Shown here piece after piece: positions 1-4,471 of a stretch of 8,453 nt of DNA. The DNA comes from an uncultured cyanobacterium (GTDB lineage: Bacteria; Cyanobacteriota; Cyanobacteriia; Cyanobacteriales; Chroococcidiopsidaceae), in the NCBI GenBank assembly GCA_946221495.1, contig CAMIFA010000193.1, positions 1 through 8,453 on the forward strand. Direction: 5' to 3'. Both the position numbers and the translations under genes were made by a program. The notes under the pieces were generated by a model that worked only from the letters and a program-made list of their open reading frames with translations, was not told where the DNA came from and did not search any database. Numbering within the stretch: position 1 is the first letter of the stretch; every line of letters starts with the position of its first letter.

Positions 1-77
1 GGGCATAAGTCATGAGGCTGTGCTAGATAATACCCGTTGAGGCAAGAATCTCCGCACTTTAGGGCGGAGAGTGTCAA
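1..77 (+). mobile_element. Possible right end of an IS200/IS605-type (TnpB-family) element
   Basis: A 7-bp stem (TCTCCGC at 49-55, GCGGAGA at 64-70) with an 8-nt loop is followed after three bases by TCAA at 74-77. A subterminal hairpin followed by a TCAA-like cleavage tetranucleotide is the known layout of right ends in IS200/IS605 elements. In tnpB-carrying elements the same end forms the 3' part of the guide RNA scaffold. No transposase coding sequence is visible in the 48 bases to the left; those frames are short and closed. The assignment therefore rests on the hairpin and tetranucleotide alone. The hairpin could instead be a weak intrinsic terminator for the leftward M23 gene, since the minus strand reads TTCTTG after the stem, but that is not a real T-run. 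Confidence 0.35.
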
Positions 78-1426
78 TGGGTGGAGCGTAAAGCTTCGAC
101 CATCTGCACTAAGGCGGACTCCAGTTGAGCGGTGGGATTGGTGGCAACCCAGCCTTGGGGAGTCAGCTGGCGGGTTTCAAAGTGCAGGTGAGGACCAGTG
201 GAGTTGCCAGTGCTGCCAACGCGCCCGATAACAGTTCCCTGTTCAACCCATTCACCGGGTTGGACTAAGATTTCCGACAGGTGAGGATAAAGAGTTTGTT
301 GTGTAGACTGGTTGTGCTCTAAGACAACAGTTAAGCCGTAACCGCCCAAAAAGTCTGTGCTCGCCACATTACCTGCGTAAGCTGCTACAACTGGCGTTCC
401 CAGAGACGCACCCAAATCAGTTCCAGAATGGAAGCGGCGATCGCCTGTAATCGGATGAATCCGCCAGCCAAAGAGTGAAGTGATCTGAGCAGGAACAGTA
501 AGCGGAAATAGCAGCCCTGTGTTAGTATTACCTGTTTGCCTAGAAAATCGGAGTATGCGGTTCACAGCGCGATTCATAGGGTTGACAGAGGCAACCTGAC
601 CTTGAAAAGAAGGTGTCCTCCTAGTAACGCGACTTCCGCCGCTCTTGCCCACACCGATTGGACGTACCCGAACTGGCGAAATTTCTGACATAGCAATAGT
701 TCGGCTTCTTCTTGTCCAGCTAGATGCTTGAGGACGAGGAAGGCGGGCGCTATTAATGGAGTTTATGGCGCGATCGCCCTTGACAGTGACTCGTATTCTC
801 TGCCTTTGGGCAGTGTTGCAAAGACTACCTGAAAGCCCCTGCCCTCGCCGTAAAACAGCTTTACAGCCCGTTGAACGTTCTGACAGCACCACCGCGTTCG
901 GTGCTTGATAGCCCCTGGTAGCACCGATGCTATATGCAGTTGGGTCAATATAAGCGCTGTTGTAATCTGGGGTGGTGTTGGTTGCAGTTTTTTCCAGCCG
1001 TCTAGGTTTGATTGGAGGTTGAGCAACCGAGCGGATTTTGGGAACCGACCGAGACGCAGGCGGAGTCGCAATTTCTCGTCGAGAGCGATCTCGTACTCGT
1101 ACAGGTCTTGGCGAAAGCTTTTGCCGTAATCCTTCTACCCTAACTGGAGCCGGAGAAGTGGAAATCCTTGATCTCAATCGTTCTACTCTAGCTGGATCTG
1201 GAGCGGTTTGAGGTGCATTAGGCGCAGATTTTACTATTGGCGCTGCTGCTGGCGGTTTCGAGGTTGTAGTAGTGGGTATAATAACGTCTATTGAACTCTC
1301 GGTTTGGGCAAGTACCAGGTTGTTAGTAAGCAGGGTTAATACACCGATCCAACTCAAGCTTTGTACTAGCAGCAATTTCAGCCAGAAGCGACGTAAAAAG
1401 GTGTGGGCAGTAGTTTGATGGGTCAT
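74..1426 (-). CDS. Secreted M23 (LytM/peptidoglycan DD-metallopeptidase) family protein
   Basis: This 450-residue protein has an N-terminal export signal (hydrophobic core about residues 17-39, likely cleavage after VLA at 38-40). A long, basic, Pro/Arg/Ser-rich low-complexity linker follows (about 45-300), and then a C-terminal M23 domain (about 308-432). The zinc-site motifs of the family are present: HxxxD (H333, D337) and HLHFE (H413, H415). H382 in YPHLS is in the position of the usual catalytic YxHLS. The domain should hydrolyse peptidoglycan cross-links or stems in the periplasm, or act in envelope remodelling. It is the last gene on the minus strand and is separated from the metal genes by the duplicated segment, so a functional link to metal resistance is not implied. 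The ATG at 1426 has only a weak purine-rich leader. The stop codon TCA/TGA (74-76) coincides with the putative IS right end, so the last few residues may have been replaced by an insertion. Confidence 0.9.
   Translation of the reverse strand: MTHQTTAHTFLRRFWLKLLLVQSLSWIGVLTLLTNNLVLAQTESSIDVIIPTTTTSKPPAAAPIVKSAPNAPQTAPDPARVERLRSRISTSPAPVRVEGLRQKLSPRPVRVRDRSRREIATPPASRSVPKIRSVAQPPIKPRRLEKTATNTTPDYNSAYIDPTAYSIGATRGYQAPNAVVLSERSTGCKAVLRRGQGLSGSLCNTAQRQRIRVTVKGDRAINSINSARLPRPQASSWTRRSRTIAMSEISPVRVRPIGVGKSGGSRVTRRTPSFQGQVASVNPMNRAVNRILRFSRQTGNTNTGLLFPLTVPAQITSLFGWRIHPITGDRRFHSGTDLGASLGTPVVAAYAGNVASTDFLGGYGLTVVLEHNQSTQQTLYPHLSEILVQPGEWVEQGTVIGRVGSTGNSTGPHLHFETRQLTPQGWVATNPTAQLESALVQMVEALRSTH
437..444. 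repeat. HIP1 octamer GCGATCGC (one of six in the window)
   Basis: GCGATCGC palindromes occur at 437-444, 770-777, 2244-2251, 5283-5290, 6105-6112 and 8391-8398. HIP1 is strongly over-represented in many cyanobacterial genomes, so this density supports a cyanobacterial host. Copies lie inside the M23, CDF and ATPase genes and in the decayed tail at the right end, suggesting that the resistance island has long been resident in a HIP1-rich genome or came from one. Confidence 0.9.
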
Positions 1427-1444
1427 CTTTTCTTTTGGTTGTTT

Positions 1445-1522
1445 CTATTGAGGATAGTAATTAATTTCAACCTCTTAGCGATCTGCCTGTCTCAGTTCGA
1501 CATTGCAAACGGGACACAGCAT
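1445..1522 (-). pseudogene. Decayed 5' fragment of a zinc-ribbon (TFIIB-type) gene
   Basis: Read leftward from ATG at 1522-1520, this copies the start of the intact gene at 3125-3427: MLCPVCNVELRQADR matches MLCPVCNIELRLADR. The frame then hits TAA (1475-1477) where the intact gene has Gln16. Beyond it the residues EVEINYYPQ match GIEIDYCPQ, with the zinc-ligand Cys changed to Tyr, and a TAG follows at 1445-1447. The ribosome-binding site is also damaged: AAGGAGG of the intact copy is reduced to AAGGA by a 2-nt loss. The fragment cannot encode a zinc ribbon. Confidence 0.85.
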
Positions 1523-1729
1523 AGGGCTTATCCTTAAAACTAGCGGACAGGACTCAGAGAATTCCGAAAGTTGCGCGATCCTTGATAGCCGGACAGAGCC
1601 GCTAGTTCCTCCAGGGACTGTGTGCCAGAGACAGACTGACCATTGATTTCCCAGGTGGGAAAGCCTTGCACATTAGCGGCTTTACAGAGATCGGGCTTAG
1701 GGTTTTTGCCTTTGGGGTCGCACTCAATA
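1446..1729 (-). repeat. Duplicated segment, copy A (decayed; VKOR tail plus zinc-ribbon head)
   Basis: This stretch is a direct, same-orientation, diverged copy of 3351-3636. In the coding part I count about 16 mismatches in 190 aligned positions (roughly 92% identity). Divergence is higher in the zinc-ribbon part. A 2-nt gap falls in the ribosome-binding site of the zinc-ribbon gene. Homology begins near 1446, within the codon for the third zinc-ribbon cysteine region, and ends sharply at 1729, where copy B continues into VKOR and copy A switches to ZIP sequence. Confidence 0.9.
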
Positions 1730-1911
1730 GCGGCAACCACGACACCTGCTGCAAAATGCTGGACAAAGCTTCTTAGCCTCGGTCCCGGTGTTCGCCACGC
1801 AGCAATTAATCCCCCACTGGTTACTGCTGCTACAGGAATCAGAGTATAAGTTAATACGTTCAGGAGTGCGTTAAGCAAGAGTATCCTCCTGACGCTGGCG
1901 AGTTGATGCAT
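1540..1911 (-). CDS. Chimeric ORF: ZIP transporter N-terminus fused to VKOR-thioredoxin C-terminus (probably non-functional)
   Basis: Residues 1-61 look like the start of a bacterial ZIP metal transporter: a hydrophobic helix with LTYTLIPVAA, then a PGPRLRSFVQHFAAGVV segment typical of the family's first two helices. At residue 62 the protein switches to IECDPKGKNPKPDLC and runs to the end as a copy of VKOR-fusion residues 251-312, with only five substitutions in 62 residues. The chimera has neither the metal-site helices IV-V of ZIP nor the CPHC redox centre of the thioredoxin domain, so neither parent activity is expected. It overlaps the 3' end of the CDF gene. ATG 1911 gives a 41-nt overlap. 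A TTG at 1878 preceded by AGGAGG (1885-1890, 6-nt spacing) gives an 8-nt overlap and is the better-supported start (112 residues). It may be translated by coupling to the CDF gene, or it may simply be a recombination relic. Confidence 0.7.
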   Translation of the reverse strand: MHQLASVRRILLLNALLNVLTYTLIPVAAVTSGGLIAAWRTPGPRLRSFVQHFAAGVVVAAIECDPKGKNPKPDLCKAANVQGFPTWEINGQSVSGTQSLEELAALSGYQGSRNFRNSLSPVR

Positions 1912-2533
1912 TCCTCAAAACCCGCCAACCATCTCTAAGTAGTGAGATAGCACTTATGCCAATGAGCAAAGCAACCAGTAAGCTAGCCACCGCGTCTGCC
2001 CAGAGCCAATTAAAGAAGTAAACGGCTAGGGCAGCAAGAATTACGCTGATGGAACTGGCAGCATCGGCAACTCCATGTAAAAGAACTCCTCGAAAATTTA
2101 AGTCGTGATGGCTGTGTGGGTGCAGTAATTGGACGCTCAAGCCGTTAATGACCAAGCTCAGTCCTGCTACAAGCAACACGGGTAATCCCAATATGGGTTC
2201 TGGGGTTTGCAGGTGCTTGACGGCTTCCCAGGCAATCAGGAGGGCGATCGCCCCCAAACTGACTCCATTGAATAATGCCACCCAAGCTTCCAGCCGCTTA
2301 TATTTCCCAGCGGTCTGGTTTAGCGACTGACGCTGAACCAACCAAGCGGCTACCAGGGTCAAACCTAGTGTCAGTACGTCTGAGAACAGGTGTCCTGCCC
2401 CTGCTAAAAGGGACAAGCTGTGGCTCCAGATTCCCACTCCCAGTTCAATCAGGAAAAATCCAATCCGCAACCCCAAGACAATCCAAAGGAGTTGCATCTT
2501 TTGCGTGCTCTGTGCAACTTCTAGGCTACTCAA
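1871..2533 (-). CDS. Cation diffusion facilitator (CDF) family Zn2+/Cd2+ efflux protein, without cytosolic C-terminal domain
   Basis: This 220-residue membrane protein matches the six-helix CDF transmembrane domain. The two metal-site motifs of Zn/Cd-type CDF proteins are both present: HxxxD in helix II (H48, D52) and HxxxD in helix V (H153, D157). A His-rich loop between helices IV and V (HPHSHHD, 138-144) is also typical of zinc transporters. Family members export divalent metal from the cytosol in exchange for protons. The usual cytosolic dimerisation domain of about 80-100 residues is absent: the protein ends about 20 residues after helix VI, where the next frame begins. The start is a TTG at 2533, preceded by AGGAG about 12 nt upstream inside the end of the upstream gene. 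Met13 (2497) is an alternative but has no visible ribosome-binding site. The gene follows the YqhA-like gene by 9 nt, indicating an operon. Confidence 0.88.
   Translation of the reverse strand: MSSLEVAQSTQKMQLLWIVLGLRIGFFLIELGVGIWSHSLSLLAGAGHLFSDVLTLGLTLVAAWLVQRQSLNQTAGKYKRLEAWVALFNGVSLGAIALLIAWEAVKHLQTPEPILGLPVLLVAGLSLVINGLSVQLLHPHSHHDLNFRGVLLHGVADAASSISVILAALAVYFFNWLWADAVASLLVALLIGISAISLLRDGWRVLRNASTRQRQEDTLA
1885..1890 (-). promoter_or_regulatory. Strong Shine-Dalgarno AGGAGG for the ZIP-derived frame
   Basis: AGGAGG lies 6 nt upstream of a TTG at 1878-1876, in the ZIP frame and inside the last codons of the CDF gene. It suggests that the ancestral ZIP gene started at this TTG and was translationally coupled to the CDF gene, not at the ATG at 1911. 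Confidence 0.5.
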
Positions 2534-2542
2534 TGATCTTAC

Positions 2543-3043
2543 TTACTCCTCTGGTTGATCTAACTTCTTGAGTGCAGATATAGGTTTATTTAAGTTCATA
2601 TATAAACTTATTGAAGCAATAACCAAAGCAATTCCCCCGCCATAGGATAAAACCTCTACACCTCCTGTAAATGTCTTTGCTAGAAACTCAACCGAGAGCG
2701 CACTAATAACTACACCTATGAGCTTAGTTTTGAGGTCATCAATACTATTCACCTCTAGCCATTTGGGTAAACTTAATTTACCTACAAAAAGCTCATAAAT
2801 TCCTAAACCAATAATCAGAATAATGGTGGAGATCAGAAAAAAATCAGAAATTTGTACAAAGATGATTACAGTCTGTTCGAGTTGGGCAATATTCAGACTA
2901 CCCGTAAGTACTAGCCGAGCGGAATTGAAGAGGGTAACTCCTGCTACTAATCCACTACAAACGAGCAAAAATAGTGCCGAAACTATACTTATTACCGCAG
3001 GAATTAAAGCGGCATACCTCAGCAAACCCGTTAGTTGACGCAT
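2543..3043 (-). CDS. YqhA / UPF0114 family integral membrane protein
   Basis: From the ATG at 3043 this is a 166-residue protein. The open frame extends upstream to a TTG at 3094 (183 residues) with no clear ribosome-binding site, and family members normally start close to the first helix, so the ATG is preferred. It has about four hydrophobic helices. The stretch DLKTKLIGVVISALSVEFL resembles the conserved segment of the UPF0114 family (E. coli YqhA has SLKNKVAASIVAISSIHLL, from memory). The biochemical role of this family is not established. It sits between the zinc-ribbon gene (81-nt gap from this start) and the CDF gene (9-nt gap), so it is likely co-transcribed with metal genes. No metal-binding motif is evident: it has no His cluster and hardly any Cys. 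Confidence 0.75.
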   Translation of the reverse strand: MRQLTGLLRYAALIPAVISIVSALFLLVCSGLVAGVTLFNSARLVLTGSLNIAQLEQTVIIFVQISDFFLISTIILIIGLGIYELFVGKLSLPKWLEVNSIDDLKTKLIGVVISALSVEFLAKTFTGGVEVLSYGGGIALVIASISLYMNLNKPISALKKLDQPEE

Positions 3044-3124
3044 GGTAAAGCTGCCAAGATTTCCAGCAGCGAAAGTAAGAAAATAATGCAGCAAGCTGAT
3101 TAACTTAAAGGCAAATCTACTGAC

Positions 3125-3427
3125 TTAAAAATCGAATAAATCTCCTAGAAAAGAGCCACGTCTACGTTCCCCTTGATAGCGGTTTCTATGCTTATCACCA
3201 TGCTCCTCTCGATAGCGGTCTCTATGCTTGCGGTCTTCATGCTCCTCTTGACCATGACGGCTTCTCCCTCCATACCCTTGATCTTCAAAAGACGCTGTTG
3301 AACGGTCAATCAGCTTCTCAAGCTCACCTCGGTCTAACCAAATGCCCCGACACTGGGGACAGTAATCAATTTCAATTCCCTGACGGTCTGCCAGCCTCAG
3401 TTCGATATTGCAAACGGGACACAGCAT
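3125..3427 (-). CDS. TFIIB-type zinc-ribbon domain protein with charged His/Arg-rich tail
   Basis: This is a 100-residue protein. Residues 1-40 form a zinc ribbon with two CxxC knuckles (C3/C6 in CPVC and C23/C26 in CPQC), followed by GIWLDRGELEKLI. That is the signature of the zf-TFIIB family of small bacterial proteins of unclear function. The tail (about 45-90) is low-complexity, rich in His, Arg, Glu and Asp. It is built on an internal duplication and ends in the hydrophobic SFLGDLFDF, a pattern also seen in relatives. A strong AAGGAGG (3436-3442) sits 8 nt before the ATG, between the VKOR stop and this start, so the gene is surely expressed with VKOR. A role in zinc binding or buffering is inferred from context only. 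The first 26 codons have a decayed copy at 1445-1522. Confidence 0.85.
   Translation of the reverse strand: MLCPVCNIELRLADRQGIEIDYCPQCRGIWLDRGELEKLIDRSTASFEDQGYGGRSRHGQEEHEDRKHRDRYREEHGDKHRNRYQGERRRGSFLGDLFDF
3175..3249 (-). repeat. Imperfect in-gene tandem repeat (36 + 39 nt)
   Basis: Units 3175-3210 and 3211-3249 share GATAGCGGT(T/C)TCTATGCTT at one end and ATGCTCCTCT at the other, differing by one codon in between. They encode consecutive EEH-D-KHR-RYR-type blocks in the charged tail of the zinc-ribbon protein. The repeat probably arose by slippage. Confidence 0.75.
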
Positions 3428-3636
3428 AAGACTTACCTCCTTAAAACTAGCGGACAGAACTTAGAGAATTTTGAAAGTTGCGCGGTCCTTGATAGCCGGA
3501 TAGAGCCGCTAGTTCCTCCAGCGACTGCGTGCCAGAGACAGATTTACCGTTGATTTCCCAGGTGGGAAAGCCTTGCACACCAGCGGCTTTACAGAGATCC
3601 GGCTTAGGGTTTTTGCCTTTGGGGTCACACTCGATA
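3351..3636 (-). repeat. Duplicated segment, copy B (intact parent-like copy)
   Basis: This segment covers the last 62 codons of the VKOR fusion, the intergenic ribosome-binding site and the first ~26 codons of the zinc-ribbon gene. It is duplicated as 1446-1729. All reading frames and the AAGGAGG are intact here, so this is the functional copy. Confidence 0.9.
3436..3442 (-). promoter_or_regulatory. Shine-Dalgarno AAGGAGG of the zinc-ribbon gene
   Basis: This is a near-perfect anti-16S match, 8 nt upstream of the ATG at 3427-3425 and immediately after the VKOR stop. The equivalent site in copy A (1531-1535) has lost two bases. Confidence 0.75.
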
Positions 3637-4385
3637 TAGTTGATTTGCTGGAACGCCTCCTTACCAAAAAGCTGCTTCTGGTTATGGCAGTGGGGACACC
3701 AGAAAGCTCCGTACATCTTGGCTCCCGCCTGTTTGAGATGGTTTGCTAGAGCAATTTCGGCTGCACCTGAAGTTGTGGTAATTGCTAAACCAGACTCCCC
3801 AGGAGTAGAGCGGTCAGCAAGGGCAGGGTTGTTGATACTGGCATAAATACCTGTTGTGCCAACCAGTACCAGCATTCCGACCAAGATTCCAGTGAAAAAG
3901 AGTTGCCCAATGTCCTGCCACTCCCGACCGATTAATGCCAGGGTAAATAGGGTAGCTGACAAGAGAGCCGAGCCAATGCAGTAAATACAGACTGCCTGAA
4001 TTTTAAAAGCTAGTAGATACATTAAGTAACCGCTAAAAACCATCATGGCAGCTCCCCCAGCGAACAGTAGTAACCCTGTCCAATCCTCCAACTTAGAGCG
4101 CAATTGCTCTTGCTTTGAGGAATTGACTAATAGGGGCGCGACTGCAAAAACAACCATGCTGGCGTAGGCGAGGAAGCCAAACAGAGCAAGGGGTAAACCA
4201 AAAACAGTGGCATAGGGGCTGGATAGCACGATATCGCAGCCGTTGGTTGGGCAGGCAGTAGAGTCTCCAGTTAGCTTAACAATGGTCAGATAACCAGTAA
4301 CAGCAGCACCCACACTGGCAATTCCTGCCATCAGGGGACGTGACCAGCGATGAATCCAGGGTGTAGAGCGTTTACGTCTGATCAT
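3447..4385 (-). CDS. Vitamin K epoxide reductase (VKOR) domain fused to a thioredoxin-like domain; disulfide-forming enzyme
   Basis: This 312-residue fusion has a VKOR membrane domain (residues about 18-185, five predicted helices) and a thioredoxin-like domain (about 205-298). VKOR cysteines are present as a loop pair (C45, C50) and the active-site CIYC (C133, C136). The thioredoxin part has CPHC (C230, C233), two further cysteines (C253, C265) and the cis-Pro loop FPTWEING. This is the architecture of the structurally studied cyanobacterial VKOR: electrons pass from substrate thiols through the thioredoxin domain to VKOR and then to quinone, so the enzyme oxidises exported proteins as DsbA plus DsbB do elsewhere. 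The ATG at 4385 has AAGG only one base upstream, so the start is not certain. It lies 86 nt downstream of the ATPase and just before the zinc-ribbon gene. Its last 62 codons are duplicated in the chimeric ORF at 1540-1911. Confidence 0.92.
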   Translation of the reverse strand: MIRRKRSTPWIHRWSRPLMAGIASVGAAVTGYLTIVKLTGDSTACPTNGCDIVLSSPYATVFGLPLALFGFLAYASMVVFAVAPLLVNSSKQEQLRSKLEDWTGLLLFAGGAAMMVFSGYLMYLLAFKIQAVCIYCIGSALLSATLFTLALIGREWQDIGQLFFTGILVGMLVLVGTTGIYASINNPALADRSTPGESGLAITTTSGAAEIALANHLKQAGAKMYGAFWCPHCHNQKQLFGKEAFQQINYIECDPKGKNPKPDLCKAAGVQGFPTWEINGKSVSGTQSLEELAALSGYQGPRNFQNSLSSVR

Positions 4386-4471
4386 ACCTTTTAACTGAGA
4401 ATGCAGTTGATGAAGAATATTAGTTACAAAAGCGGTTTGCAGGTAGCAGATGTAGAATTATCATTTCTAGA

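Noticed and set aside
37..231. Plus-strand 64-residue frame at the left edge.
   Set aside because: It overlaps the 3' end of the M23 gene in antisense, has atypical composition and no domain. It is a shadow of a real gene.
1540..1729. Considered as an independent thioredoxin-like gene.
   Set aside because: It lacks the CxxC redox centre and the N-terminal half of the fold, and is nearly identical to the VKOR-fusion tail, so it is a duplicated fragment.
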